From Caminibacter mediatlanticus TB-2 (GTDB lineage: Bacteria; Campylobacterota; Campylobacteria; Campylobacterales; Nautiliaceae), in assembly GCF_005843985.1 (NCBI RefSeq), contig NZ_CP040463.1, forward strand, positions 1,414,001 through 1,478,000: 64,000 bases of DNA, read 5' to 3'. Positions 44,641 to 55,200 of the stretch are shown in pieces (within the stretch, counting starts at the first letter, position 1; each line of letters begins with the position of its first letter). Under the pieces are notes generated by a model that had not been told where the DNA came from, did not search any database, and saw nothing but the letters and a program-made list of their open reading frames with translations. The translations under genes and the position numbers were made by a program.

Positions 44641-45384
44641 TCACATATACATACCGCCATTAACTTTAAGAGTTTCTCCTGTTATATAACTTGCTTCATC
44701 ACTTAAAAGAAATGCTACTGCATTTGCAACTTCAATTGGCTTTGCAAGTCTTTTTAGTGGAATTTTATTTAAAAGTTCACTTTTTACTCTCTCAGGTAAA
44801 TCTTTCGTCATATCTGTTTCAATAAATCCAGGTGTAACACTATTGAATCTAATATTTCTACTTGCTCCTTCAAGTGCAAATGTTTTTGTCATAGCAATTA
44901 CACCACCCTTACTTGCCACATAATTAGCTTGTCCTATATTTCCACTCTCACCTACAATACTTGCTACATTAACAACTGCACCAAATCTTTTTTTGCTCAT
45001 TACTTTTAGGGCTTCTCTACATCCTATAAAAGTTGATACTAAATTTGCATCAATAACTTTTTTAAAATCTTCAACACTCATTCTCATTGCAAGTTTATCA
45101 AGAGTAATTCCAGCATTATTTACTAAATAACTAAGTTCTCCATCGCTATCAATAATTGTCTTTATTGCATCAACAAAAGCATTTTCATCACTAACATCAA
45201 ACCCTATAACTGCTGCTATTCCTCCATCATTCTCAATCTCTTCTTTTAATTCATCTGCTAATTGAGCATTACTTCTATAATTAATCCATACCTTTACCCC
45301 ATTTTTTGCTAAAACTTTTGCAATTTCTCTTCCAATACCTCTACTTGCACCTGTAATTAATGCATTTTTCCCTGAAAAAGTCAT
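44641..45384 (-). CDS. fabG: 3-oxoacyl-[ACP] reductase
   Basis: A 247-aa short-chain dehydrogenase using NADPH. The cofactor loop is TGASRGIGREIA, the catalytic Ser is in NVASIVGES and Tyr/Lys in YVASKGG. First gene of the fabG-acpP-fabF-accA run; divergent from mraY with a shared compact promoter. Confidence 0.97.
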   Translation of the reverse strand: MTFSGKNALITGASRGIGREIAKVLAKNGVKVWINYRSNAQLADELKEEIENDGGIAAVIGFDVSDENAFVDAIKTIIDSDGELSYLVNNAGITLDKLAMRMSVEDFKKVIDANLVSTFIGCREALKVMSKKRFGAVVNVASIVGESGNIGQANYVASKGGVIAMTKTFALEGASRNIRFNSVTPGFIETDMTKDLPERVKSELLNKIPLKRLAKPIEVANAVAFLLSDEASYITGETLKVNGGMYM

Positions 45385-45402
45385 ACTCTTTCCTTTTTTT
45401 GT

Positions 45403-45412
45403 TAAAATTTTA
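45403..45412. promoter_or_regulatory. Palindromic bidirectional -10 of fabG and mraY
   Basis: The core TAAAATTTTA reads TAAAAT on both strands, with 2 bp shared. The plus-strand hexamer is 19 nt before the GG of the mraY site; the minus-strand hexamer is 19 nt before the GG of the fabG site. The flanking CCTTTTTT and AAAAAAGG ribosome sites make the whole spacer close to symmetrical. Confidence 0.55.
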
Positions 45413-45429
45413 TCTAAAAAAGGTTATAT

Positions 45430-46485
45430 ATGTTATATTTTTTATATGAACAAGGACTTAATATATTTCATTATATATCAGTTAGAGCAATTATTGCTTT
45501 TTTTCTCTCATTTTTTATAACACTATATTTTATTCCAAAATTTATCAAATGGGCAAAAAGCAAATCAGCCACTCAACCAATTTTAGAATATACTCCAAAA
45601 AATCATCAAGAAAAAAAAGATACTCCTACTATGGGAGGAGTTGTATTTATTAGTGCAGCAATAATTTCTACTTCAATTGCAGCAAAATTAAATTTTTATG
45701 TAATAGTTGGACTACTAACTCTCTTTGCTTTTATGTTAATTGGTGTAATTGATGATTTAGGAAAAATTTTAAAAAAAGACAATAAAGCAGGACTAAGTGC
45801 TAAATTTAAATTTATTTTACAATGGATAGTTGCATTTATTATTACTATTACCTTATATTTTTACAATTTTGATACAGATTTTTATATTCCTTTTTATAAA
45901 TACCCTCTTTTTGATATGAAACTATTTGCAATAATTTTTTGGGCATTTGTAATCGTTGGTATGAGCAATGCAGTTAATTTAACTGATGGTCTTGATGGAC
46001 TTGCAGCAATACCAAGTGTTTTTTCACTTTTAACATTAATGATATTTGCATATTTTATGGGAAATGCAATTTTTAGTAAATATTTACTACTACCTTTTGA
46101 ATATGGAATTGGAGAAGTAGTTATTTTAGCTGCTGCACTTATTGGTGCTATACTTGGATTTTTATGGTACAACGCTAATCCCGCACAAATTTTTATGGGA
46201 GATAGCGGAAGTTTAAGTATTGGAGCAATAATTGGCTATTTAGCAATTCTTACAAAAACAGAAATATTACTTTTATTAATTGGTTTTGTGTTTATAATGG
46301 AGACAATTTCAGTTATACTTCAAGTTGGGAGCTTTAAAACAAGAGGAAAAAGAATTTTTAAAATGGCACCAATTCATCATCACTTTGAAATGAGTGGATG
46401 GAGTGAAACTCAAATTACAATTAGATTTTGGATTATTGCATTAATTACAAATATAATTGCAATTTTAAGTATTAAAATTAGATAG
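45430..46485 (+). CDS. mraY: Phospho-N-acetylmuramoyl-pentapeptide transferase
   Basis: A 351-aa enzyme with about ten membrane helices that makes lipid I for peptidoglycan. Conserved catalytic boxes: [27 protein letters not shown] and [14 protein letters not shown]. It heads the mraY-sppA-murD operon. Confidence 0.98.
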   Translation: MLYFLYEQGLNIFHYISVRAIIAFFLSFFITLYFIPKFIKWAKSKSATQPILEYTPKNHQEKKDTPTMGGVVFISAAIISTSIAAKLNFYVIVGLLTLFAFMLIGVIDDLGKILKKDNKAGLSAKFKFILQWIVAFIITITLYFYNFDTDFYIPFYKYPLFDMKLFAIIFWAFVIVGMSNAVNLTDGLDGLAAIPSVFSLLTLMIFAYFMGNAIFSKYLLLPFEYGIGEVVILAAALIGAILGFLWYNANPAQIFMGDSGSLSIGAIIGYLAILTKTEILLLLIGFVFIMETISVILQVGSFKTRGKRIFKMAPIHHHFEMSGWSETQITIRFWIIALITNIIAILSIKIR

Positions 46486-46493
46486 GAGAAAAA

Positions 46494-47396
46494 ATGGAAG
46501 AAAATCAAAAATTAAAAGCAGAATTAAAAATCTTTAAAATAAAAGCACTAAAAGAAAAGGTAGTTTTATTTGGAGTAATTATTTTAATTATTGCTGAAAT
46601 TATTTTTTTAGGAAGCTTATTAAAAAAAACACTATTTCCAACAAATATAAATCTTCATAAGCCATATGTTGCTGTTATAAATATTAATAAAACAATTACA
46701 GTCGATTATATAGATAAAATTACTAAGAAAATGGATGCTTTACTTAAAGACAAAAATTGTAAAGAATTTTTATTAGTTTTCAATACCCCAGGTGGTAGTC
46801 CAAGTGCAAGTGATGAGTTTAATGCCTATTTAAAATATGTAAATAAGAAAAAGAGAGTAAATGTATATGTTGAGAGTATGGCTGCAAGTGGTGGTTATTA
46901 TATCATTAGTGCAATAAAGCCAATTGTAGCAAATAAAAATGCCGTTGTAGGAAGCATTGGAGTTATTATGCCACATTTTGTGCTTAAAAAACTTGCTGAT
47001 AAAATAGGAATAGAAGAAGATTCTTTAACAATTGGAAAATATAAAGAACCAGTTTCACTATTTAGAAAATTTAGTGATAAAGACAAAGAATATTTAAAAA
47101 CTCACTTACTACTTCCTACTTATGAAAATTTTCTAAAAACAGTAGCAAAAGATAGAAATATATCAGTTGATAAATTAAAACAATATGCTGATGGAAAAAT
47201 ATATGTAGCATCAATTGTAAAAGGGATTTTAGTAGATAAAATTTCTACTCTTATTGATGTTAAAGAAGAAATTAAAAAAAGATTAGGAAAAAATATAAAG
47301 TTTTATAATATATCTCTTGAAAAACAAAAAGTTCCATTTTTTAATATAAAACTATCAAGCGATATTGGAGAATTTTTAAAGGAAATAGTTAAATGA
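46494..47396 (+). CDS. sppA: Signal peptide peptidase SppA-like protease
   Basis: A 300-aa membrane-anchored serine protease with one membrane helix (about 22-45). The Ser/Lys dyad is Ser132 in SMAASGGYY and probably Lys184 in GKYKEP; FNTPGGSPSAS forms the oxyanion loop. It digests released signal peptides in the membrane. Placed between mraY and murD, overlapping murD by 4 nt. Confidence 0.9.
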   Translation: MEENQKLKAELKIFKIKALKEKVVLFGVIILIIAEIIFLGSLLKKTLFPTNINLHKPYVAVININKTITVDYIDKITKKMDALLKDKNCKEFLLVFNTPGGSPSASDEFNAYLKYVNKKKRVNVYVESMAASGGYYIISAIKPIVANKNAVVGSIGVIMPHFVLKKLADKIGIEEDSLTIGKYKEPVSLFRKFSDKDKEYLKTHLLLPTYENFLKTVAKDRNISVDKLKQYADGKIYVASIVKGILVDKISTLIDVKEEIKKRLGKNIKFYNISLEKQKVPFFNIKLSSDIGEFLKEIVK

Positions 47397-48556
47397 AATC
47401 TCTTTTTGGATATGGGGTTACTACAAAAGAGATAGCAAAAAGTGGAGGATGGCATATTTATGATGATAAATTTAGTGAAATTAGTTTTGATAAATATGGA
47501 AATAAATTATTACCAAGTGAGATGTTTGAACCTGAAAAATCAACTCTTGAAATAACATCTCCTGGAATTCCTCCAACTCACCCACTAATAAAAAAAGCAA
47601 AAAATTTAATAAGCGAACTTGATTTTTATTATGACAAATCTATTTTTCAAATATGGATTACAGGGACTAATGGAAAAACAACTACAACAGAAATGACTCA
47701 TTTTTTACTTGAAAATAGTGAAATTGGAGGAAATATTGGAATACCTCTTGGAAAACTAAATAAAAATAAAACTTGGGTAATTGAGGTTAGTAGTTTTCAA
47801 CTTCATTATACAAAATTTGCAAAACCAAATATTTTTGCAATTTTACCGATAAAAGAAGACCATCTCTCTTGGCATGGAAGTTTTGAAGAGTATAAAAATA
47901 CAAAACTCTCTCCCTTAAAAAGAATGACTCAAAGAGATGTTGTAATAATGCCAAAAGAATTAGACACTCCAACAAAAGCATATAAAATTCTTTATGAAAA
48001 TGAAGAAGATTTCATTAAAAAATTTAATTTTAATGCTGAATTTAAAACACCATTTTTACTTGATGAGATGATTGCAAAAACAATTTATTATATTTTAAAC
48101 TTTAAAGAAAAATCACTAAAAAACTTTAAAATAGACCCTCATAAATTAGAAGAATTTAAAGATAAATTTAATAGAATTTGGGTAGATGATAGTAAAGCTA
48201 CAAATGTCGATGCTACTCTTCAAGCCTTAAAAAGATATAAAGATAAAAAGTTATACTTAATTATAGGAGGAGTTGATAAAGGACAAAATTTTGAAGAGTT
48301 ATTTGAATTTATGAAAAATTTAAATATTAAAATTTTTATAATAGGAAAAGAAACATCTATTTTTGAAAAGTTAGCTAAAAATAAAAATATAAGTTTTGAA
48401 GTTTCAAAAACACTAAATAATGCAATAAATTCTATAAACAAAATCCATAATGAAAATTCAATTGCCCTGCTTAGCCCAGCTTGTGCAAGTTTTGATATAT
48501 TTAATAGTTATAAACACAGAGGAGAAGAATTTAAAAAATTAGTTTATAATTTATAA
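47393..48556 (+). CDS. murD: UDP-N-acetylmuramoylalanine-D-glutamate ligase
   Basis: A 387-aa Mur ligase adding D-Glu in peptidoglycan precursor synthesis. The P-loop is ITGTNGKTTTTEM (near residue 90); the C-terminal domain has WVDDSKATNVDAT and LIIGGVDKGQ. Shorter than the 430-450 aa of other phyla, mainly in the N-terminal UDP-binding domain, as is usual in this group. Confidence 0.95.
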   Translation: MKSLFGYGVTTKEIAKSGGWHIYDDKFSEISFDKYGNKLLPSEMFEPEKSTLEITSPGIPPTHPLIKKAKNLISELDFYYDKSIFQIWITGTNGKTTTTEMTHFLLENSEIGGNIGIPLGKLNKNKTWVIEVSSFQLHYTKFAKPNIFAILPIKEDHLSWHGSFEEYKNTKLSPLKRMTQRDVVIMPKELDTPTKAYKILYENEEDFIKKFNFNAEFKTPFLLDEMIAKTIYYILNFKEKSLKNFKIDPHKLEEFKDKFNRIWVDDSKATNVDATLQALKRYKDKKLYLIIGGVDKGQNFEELFEFMKNLNIKIFIIGKETSIFEKLAKNKNISFEVSKTLNNAINSINKIHNENSIALLSPACASFDIFNSYKHRGEEFKKLVYNL

Positions 48557-48564
48557 GGCTTTTG

Positions 48565-49482
48565 ATGAAATATCTTTTTTTTATTATATCTATAATTTTT
48601 TTGGGTTGTGCAAATAAAATAAATATTAATGAATTTACACCTATTAATGCTCCTAAGTCTAAGTTTTTACCTTCTAAAAATGAAATTTTATATAAGCCTC
48701 AAATTTTAATTACAAATTTTAGTGGATCATATTCTAATTATGCAAAAGATTTTTTAAAAATAACTTTAAGCAATATAAAAAGTATAAAATTACTAAATAG
48801 ACAATTTAAGTCTTTAAAAGAAGAAATAAAATTAAGTGAAATTGCTAAAAGCAATAATAGTAATTTAGACCAAGCAGATTTTTTAATAGAAGGGAAAATT
48901 ATTGAAATTACAAAAAAAAGAATATATCATCCATCTCAAAGATTTAAAGATAAAAAAGGAAGAATTTATTATACAAAAGCATATTATGAACATACTGTGT
49001 GTGTAAAAGGAGAAATATCAATTACTAAACTTCCAGAAAATATTATCTATCAAACATTACCTTTTTATAAATGTGAATATGAAACTACTTCTTCATACTA
49101 TTTTGATTATAAACCTTTAATTATTGAAACAATTAAATCAGCAATATATAACTTAAATGATAAATTAAAAAAAATATTTGCTAAAAAAGGATATATATTT
49201 GAAATAAGAAAAAAAGATAATGATATAATCATAAAAACTACTCTTAATTCTAATTTTGGAGCAAAAGAAAATGAAAATGTCGATATTTTTACAATAAAAA
49301 AAATAAAAATACCATTTTCTAATGATTATAAAAAAGAAATACTCAAAATTGGTGAAGGAAAAATTATAAAAGTTACTAATGAATACTCATGGATCTTGGT
49401 AAAAAAACACTCACAAACAATAAAAATAGGAGATTTTGTAAAAATGAATTACAAACACTCTTTTTGGGACATTTTTGAATGA
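48565..49482 (+). CDS. CsgG/LpoB-like lipoprotein
   Basis: A 305-aa lipoprotein; lipobox IFLGC near residue 15. The middle has the alternating pattern of CsgG-type domains: PQILITNFSG, ADFLIEGKIIEITKK and VCVKGEISITK. The C-terminal GEGKIIKVTNEYSWILVK resembles a short beta-barrel. The start was placed at the second codon (ATG), 6 nt after AAGG; the TTG just before has only 3 nt. It overlaps the next lipoprotein gene by 4 nt. Specific role unknown. Confidence 0.65.
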   Translation: MKYLFFIISIIFLGCANKININEFTPINAPKSKFLPSKNEILYKPQILITNFSGSYSNYAKDFLKITLSNIKSIKLLNRQFKSLKEEIKLSEIAKSNNSNLDQADFLIEGKIIEITKKRIYHPSQRFKDKKGRIYYTKAYYEHTVCVKGEISITKLPENIIYQTLPFYKCEYETTSSYYFDYKPLIIETIKSAIYNLNDKLKKIFAKKGYIFEIRKKDNDIIIKTTLNSNFGAKENENVDIFTIKKIKIPFSNDYKKEILKIGEGKIIKVTNEYSWILVKKHSQTIKIGDFVKMNYKHSFWDIFE

Positions 49483-50393
49483 AAAATATTTTTTTATTAA
49501 TGTTAGTCTTTTTTATTGGATGTACTACAAAGCCTCCAAAATGGTATTTAACTCCTTATAATGATACACAAACAACAATTTATGCCTCTGCAAGTGGTAA
49601 AACAAAAATAAATGCTATAAATAACGCTCTAAGTCTTGCTGCAAGCAAAATTTCAGTGACTATAAATAGTATTTTTCAATCTACAAAAGGGTATTATAAA
49701 ACCAATAACTCATTAAAAACTTACTCTAATGTATCTCAAATAATTACATCAACAATTAAAAACTTCGAATTTAATAATTATAAAATATTAAAAATTGAAA
49801 AAAAAGATAAATTTTATGTCCTAATTTCAGTTGATAGAATTAAAAACTCAAACTATTTATATCAAAAAGCCTTAAATAACTATCAAAAATTAAAAGAATA
49901 TTTAAAACTTGATGATAAAATAGAAATACTAAAAATTTATCCAAAAATAATTAAACAAATAGATAAAAACATTTCAAATCTTTATATAGCAAAAAGCTTA
50001 TACAATAATCCTAATATTGACAATCTAATAAAAAATTATATTAATTTAAAAAATAAACTTTTACAAAAACTTCAAAACATTTCATTTAAAATTAAATCCG
50101 ATAAATTTAATATAATAAAAGATACTTTATCTGAGCTGAATTTAAACTTAGCAAATAACGGAAATATCGAAATTTCATCAAATTCAATAATTAACAAATA
50201 CAAAATAAGTAATTACAAAATTTTTACTTTGAGATTAAACATAAAAATAAAGAACAAAACACAAATAAATTTCTCAATTAATTGTGCAGGAAAATCAATA
50301 GGAAGTTATAATGTAGCAAAGAGTTTTGCTATAAAAAATTGCAAAGAAAAACTAAAAGAGAAATTAAAAGAAATTATTCAAATTCCTTATTAA
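49479..50393 (+). CDS. LPP20-family lipoprotein (long form)
   Basis: A 304-aa lipoprotein; lipobox FFIGC (Cys15). The N-terminal half (about 20-125) matches the LPP20 fold: PPKWYLTPYND, IYASASGKTKINAINNALSLAASKI and FYVLISVDRIK. The C-terminal half (130-304) is helical then beta and unrecognised. Co-transcribed with the CsgG-like gene. Overlaps the next LPP20 gene tail-to-tail by 20 nt. Confidence 0.75.
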   Translation: MKNIFLLMLVFFIGCTTKPPKWYLTPYNDTQTTIYASASGKTKINAINNALSLAASKISVTINSIFQSTKGYYKTNNSLKTYSNVSQIITSTIKNFEFNNYKILKIEKKDKFYVLISVDRIKNSNYLYQKALNNYQKLKEYLKLDDKIEILKIYPKIIKQIDKNISNLYIAKSLYNNPNIDNLIKNYINLKNKLLQKLQNISFKIKSDKFNIIKDTLSELNLNLANNGNIEISSNSIINKYKISNYKIFTLRLNIKIKNKTQINFSINCAGKSIGSYNVAKSFAIKNCKEKLKEKLKEIIQIPY

Positions 50394-50922
50394 TCTCTTT
50401 ATCTAATTTATTCCATTCAATATTTGCTTTTTCATTTTGACTTTCATATTTTTTTATGCTTTGATAAAAAGCTTTTTTGATATTTGCTTTTGGCATTCCA
50501 ACTAAAACATAAAGAGTACCATTTTTAGACTGCCATGTATTTAAAATTTTAGAATCATTTAAAGTAAGATTTGATAGTTGTTTTGAAACATTAGTTACAA
50601 CTTTTTCTGAAACTAAGTTTCCTTTTACTCCTGTATTTGATTCATATCTTTTAAAGATATTTTTTACTTTAACAGAAATTCTTCTTGCAAGTGCATCTCT
50701 TGCAGCTGCTACTGCTTCGGTTTGTTGAAAACTAAATCCAAGATTTGTCTTTTCTGCACTTCCAACTGCTGTAATATACTCTTTTGTATCCTCTGGTCTA
50801 CAAATCCAAGATGGTGCATTTTGATTTTCAATAATACAGGTAGAATTAATTTTATTCACATCTGATTTTGAACTACAACCTATAAAAAAAATAATAAAAG
50901 CAAAAAATAAAAATTTTTTCAT
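50374..50922 (-). CDS. LPP20-family lipoprotein
   Basis: A 182-aa outer-membrane lipoprotein; lipobox FFIGC (Cys16). The LPP20 domain includes APSWICRPE, YITAVGSAEKTNLGFSFQQTEA, ARDALARRISVKVKNIF and GTLYVLVGMPK. It resembles Helicobacter Lpp20 and, more loosely, the FlgP basal-disk lipoprotein. Transcribed toward the long-form LPP20 gene. Confidence 0.85.
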   Translation of the reverse strand: MKKFLFFAFIIFFIGCSSKSDVNKINSTCIIENQNAPSWICRPEDTKEYITAVGSAEKTNLGFSFQQTEAVAAARDALARRISVKVKNIFKRYESNTGVKGNLVSEKVVTNVSKQLSNLTLNDSKILNTWQSKNGTLYVLVGMPKANIKKAFYQSIKKYESQNEKANIEWNKLDKEINKEFE

Positions 50923-50965
50923 TAAATTCCTTTTTTATGAATTATATCATATAAAATACTTACTA

Positions 50966-51070
50966 ATACCAATTGAAAATGGAAAATGGACAACTTAAAA
51001 TTATGAAAAAATATTGAAAAAATGGAATTTTAAATATTTTTAAAGTAACTAACTTATTTGGAAATGGTAT
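50966..51070 (+). repeat. 105-bp interspersed repeat, copy C
   Basis: The best-preserved copy: left end ATACCAATT and right end AAATGGTAT form a 9-bp terminal inverted repeat with one mismatch. It is exactly as long as copy A, and the shared blocks AATTTTAAA, ATTTTTAAA and TAACTAACTTATT lie at identical offsets. It occupies the middle of the 223-bp spacer between the LPP20 gene and tRNA-Phe; the rest of that spacer shows only the tRNA promoter. Confidence 0.78.
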
Positions 51071-51129
51071 AAGTAAAAAAGTAAAACTGACTAAATAAAT
51101 TATTTAAGCAGAATTTAAGTTTAATTAAA

Positions 51130-51135
51130 TATAAT
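51130..51135 (+). promoter_or_regulatory. -10 box of tRNA-Phe
   Basis: TATAAT lies 10 bp upstream of the first base of the mature tRNA, the normal distance for transcription starting a few bases before the 5' end. Confidence 0.6.
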
Positions 51136-51145
51136 TTCAATCCAC

Positions 51146-51221
51146 GCCTCGGTAGCTCAGTCGGTAGAGCAAGGGACTGAAAATCCCTGTGTCGGCGGTT
51201 CGATTCCGTCCCGAGGCACCA
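51146..51221 (+). tRNA. tRNA-Phe (anticodon GAA)
   Basis: 76 nt including an encoded CCA. The acceptor stem GCCTCGG/CCGAGGC is perfect, the anticodon stem AGGGA/TCCCT frames the loop CTGAAAA with GAA at 51179-51181, and the T loop is TTCGATT. It folds fully as a cloverleaf. The CCA ends directly at the stop codon of the opposite-strand DUF309 gene. Confidence 0.98.
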
Positions 51222-51506
51222 TCAAAATGGCTTATATCTATCTAAAAACTTCATAATTTCAATAAATTCAGATTTTTGTTTATATAAAAATTTGTATTTT
51301 TCATATGTCATCCACACTCTTTTATAACAATCTCTACCTCGTTTTTTAAGTTCAAGTGCAACTGCTGCATTAATAAATCCTCTATAAGCATTTTTATAAG
51401 GATGGTCTGTTTTTCTAATAGTATGCCAATACTCTTCTAAAACTTCATGAGCATCATAATATTTACCTTCTTTTATTAACTCTTTAAAAAGTTCAAAATT
51501 TGCCAT
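51222..51506 (-). CDS. DUF309-family small helical protein
   Basis: 94 aa, with the DUF309 signature FELFKELIKEGKYYDAHEVL followed by EEYWHT and AYRGFINAAVALELKKRG. Role unknown; probably a metal- or ligand-binding helical bundle. The start was placed at MANFEL after AAAGGAATT; the longer open frame upstream runs into the divergent nucleosidase gene and has no ribosome site. Only 25 bp separate the two divergent starts. Confidence 0.82.
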   Translation of the reverse strand: MANFELFKELIKEGKYYDAHEVLEEYWHTIRKTDHPYKNAYRGFINAAVALELKKRGRDCYKRVWMTYEKYKFLYKQKSEFIEIMKFLDRYKPF

Positions 51507-51531
51507 ATAATTCCTTTCAAAAAGGTTTTTA

Positions 51532-52260
51532 ATGCTTAATATTGTAACTGCTCTAAAAATAGAAGCAGACCTAATAATTAAAAAATACAATTTAAAATGT
51601 TATAACAACGTTTATCAAAATAAATACATAAATCTAATAATCACAGGTCAAGGAAAAATTAAATCAGCAATTAACACTGCGTTACTATTAAATCAATTTA
51701 AATTTCCAACCTTAAATATTGGTATTGCAGGTAGCAATAAATATAACATAAATAAAGGATTTTTTATAGATAAAATTATCGATTATGATACAAATTTAGA
51801 ATATTTTCCTGATTTTTTTCCTAAAAAAAGCACTACTTTAACCACTATTTCAAAAATAGGTAAATATTTTTCTCTTACAGATATGGAAGGAAGCGGATTT
51901 TTTGAGGCATGTTATAAATTTTTAAATGTTAATGAAATAATTCTTTATAAAATTGTAAGTGATACACTAAAAAATCCTATAAATAAACAAGAAATACCAA
52001 ATCTCATTTCAACTCATTTAGAAATTATTGATTTTTTATTAGACAATATACAAACAAAAAAAGATATAAATAAAGAAGTCGAGGAATATTTACAAAAAGC
52101 AAAAGAAAAAATGCACTTAACACAAACACAAGAAAATGAACTTAAAAATTTATTTTATTATTTAATAGTTTCAAACAAAAAAATCCCTTATTTTCCAAAA
52201 ATAAAACAAAAAAAAGAAGTTAGTAAATTTTTAAATTACCTTACCAATTTAATTTCTTAA
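51532..52260 (+). CDS. Nucleoside phosphorylase/nucleosidase-like protein
   Basis: A 242-aa protein. Residues 1-165 resemble the MTA/SAH-nucleosidase and futalosine-hydrolase superfamily: IVTALKIEADLII at the start, LIITGQGKIKSAINTALLL (glycine loop), NIGIAGS, and SLTDMEGSGFFEAC with the ribose-binding Met-Glu. The C-terminal tail (170-242) is helical and charged. Substrate uncertain; its position near a spore-photoproduct-lyase-like gene suggests a nucleotide-repair or salvage role. Overlaps the giant gene tail-to-tail by 20 nt. Confidence 0.7.
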   Translation: MLNIVTALKIEADLIIKKYNLKCYNNVYQNKYINLIITGQGKIKSAINTALLLNQFKFPTLNIGIAGSNKYNINKGFFIDKIIDYDTNLEYFPDFFPKKSTTLTTISKIGKYFSLTDMEGSGFFEACYKFLNVNEIILYKIVSDTLKNPINKQEIPNLISTHLEIIDFLLDNIQTKKDINKEVEEYLQKAKEKMHLTQTQENELKNLFYYLIVSNKKIPYFPKIKQKKEVSKFLNYLTNLIS

Positions 52261-55200
52261 CTTCATTTTTTGTTGCATTAACTTCTATACTCATATTCAC
52301 TTCAACTGTTTTATTTTTCTCACTATATCTTGAATTTTCTCTTCCAACTCCTGCCCAACCGGAACCTGATTTTAAAAATGTAACTTTCATACAAGGATGA
52401 GTTAGACAATCTAAATTTGTTGCGCTTGGATTAGAATAAGATTTTGCTAATGGATGATACCACAGCCAACTTGGAATTGCCAAATGTATTTTTGCACTAT
52501 ATGGAAGAGTATGTGTTGTAGAAATATTAACACTCTCTTTTCCGTCATTAATATTTTTTCCATTTTTTTGATTAATTGTTAAAGCAATATCACTTGGTTT
52601 TTGAATTAAAGAAGTATTAATGTCTCCAAAATCACTTGAATTATGTTCTTTATTTATAACCCAACCATTAGATGTAAAATAATAATATTCAAAGGTTGTA
52701 TTTATATCCTTTGTATCATAAGCTGTTAAATTCTTCGCTTTAAAAAAGCCATATCTAAAATTAGCATTTTGATTTAATGTTAAATTTCCTTCAACATTGT
52801 TAATATCCTTTATTTTTATATTGTTAATTGTGAAATTAAATTCATTTACTGGTATATTAGGTTGTCTTTCAAAGTTTATATAAACAGGAATATTTGCAAC
52901 TCCATTATTAAAATAATCTTTTGTAATATTATTAGCAATAATATTTTGTGTATTAGAAATATTATATTCAGTTCCATTAATTTCATAAATTAAATTTAAA
53001 TTATTATTTGGTATAGAATGAGTTATGTTAATATCAATATTTTTTGCATAACAGTTTTTATTATAGTTTTTAGTAACACTTACACTTTTATTAACAGCAG
53101 TTATATTTAAATTAAGTATACTACTCATATTTAAATTATTTGATAAATATGTAAAACTTGAATTATTATAGTTTTTATAATTACTAATTAAATTAAATTT
53201 ATATGGAATAAATTTTAAAATAGTGCTATTTTTTTCAATCAATAAACCGTTTGGATTATTTGAATCTTTCTCATCTACAATAGCATATTCACTTCCATTA
53301 TTTTCTTGAATTGTAAAATTTAAATCCCCAACTTCATTATATTTTAATACAACATTTGCTATACCATCTTTAAAGTCTAAATTATTAATTGTTATTCCTC
53401 CTGTTATACAACCTTTTGAAACATTATTATCTTTATACTCAATTGATGGTGATTTTAAATTTGTTGATAAAAATATTGTTTCATTATATTCATTTACAGG
53501 TTTTCCATTAAAATCAATAGCTTTAATTGTCAAATTATATTCTTCTCCTGCTTTTAATATTGAAGGCAAAGTAGTTCTATCTATTATAAATTTATAAGGT
53601 CTAATTGCGAAATTATCTCTACTTAATAAACTTTCAGAATAATGACCAAATAAACACTCTAAACATTCATTGCTTGGAACATCTCCTCCACCTTCAGTCC
53701 TATTACGATAATAATTACAAACCTCAGCACAATATACATCACAATATTCATCACTATTTCCAGTAGTTAATCTTCCACCACTTGTTGGACAACTATCTCC
53801 ATATCTTTCACTTGCAATCTGAGTTAATAATCCCCATATACAATTTAATGTTTTATCCGTACAAGCAGAATCCTCTATAACATTTCCATTTCCATCTGTT
53901 AAAAAGCTTATTCTAAATCTTGCATCTTTTATTGATTTATTAACATCAAGTGAAATTAACTTTTCACTTTGATTGTTTAGTAATACATAAATAGATTTAT
54001 ATGATGGTAAAGAAGAAATACTACTTTCTTCGTTAATATTACCTAAACCTACAACATCAACTTTTAAAATACCTTGATATTTTTTAAGTGTTTGATTATC
54101 ATCATCTAAACTTAATATCTTTACATTAAATTGTTTATTAACTATTTGTGTATAAAGTTCATTTTCAGTTGCATTTTGGTCTAATGGATCAACATTACTA
54201 TTAAAATTTTCATTTACAACATTAAAATAACCAGGTGTCACTTGTAATACTTTATAGGTATTATTAAAATCCTCACATTTTGGTAAAATATCATTATATT
54301 TAAACTCCTTATCTCCTATTGAATAATTATACTCAGTATAAAAATTAAAAGTTAAGTTTCCTTCATTTTCTATTGTGTTATTAAACTCAACATAAGCAAT
54401 ATACTCATTATTCAATAAAGTAGATTTAAATGTCTGATTTTCATCACCTAAAACTCCAAGACTCCAAACTCCGTTAAAGTAATTTACTGCTAAACTTCCA
54501 ACTTGATTATCAATTAATCTTACAAACTCATTATTTAAAACATTTTTAACTCTCGTAGAATTTTCTATATATGAAGTTTGATTATTTTCGTTATAATCAT
54601 ATAATACATAAACATCTCTGGCATTTTCATAATCCATATTTTTAACATCAAATTTAATTGTTACCTTATCACCAACTTTTAAATTTTCACCATTATTTAT
54701 TAATTCTCCATCTCTATATAATTCAAAATTATCATAACAAATTTTTGGAACATAAATATCTGTATTAAATATCACTAAATTTGGATAATAAGCATCTCCA
54801 TCTGAAGTCATAGTAATATTTGCATCAGTTTGTCCATTCTTAATAATATTATAACCAGAAGAACCTATATTATAATTATGAATATCAATACCTAATGTAT
54901 TACTTAAAGAAGGATTAGCTAAGTAGCCCAAAATAGTAGAATCAAATGCATTAGTATTATTAATATATTTACCATCAACACTTAAAGTATCACCTGTATA
55001 TGCTTTATCTCCTTCTCCTACAAATAATGATAGTGTTGAATTAATAGGACCATTAAGTGGTGTTAAAAATCCTGATATATTTATTGTAACACTTCTATGT
55101 CCTGTATCATTTGATACCCTTTTATATCCATCAAAAACTGAAATATTTTTGTAAGTTTCTCCTTTATATCTATATACAACAGCCATTGTCCAAGCACCAT

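Noticed and set aside
47393-48556. murD as a truncated gene
   Set aside because: It is short, but all ligase motifs are present and short MurD is normal in this phylum.
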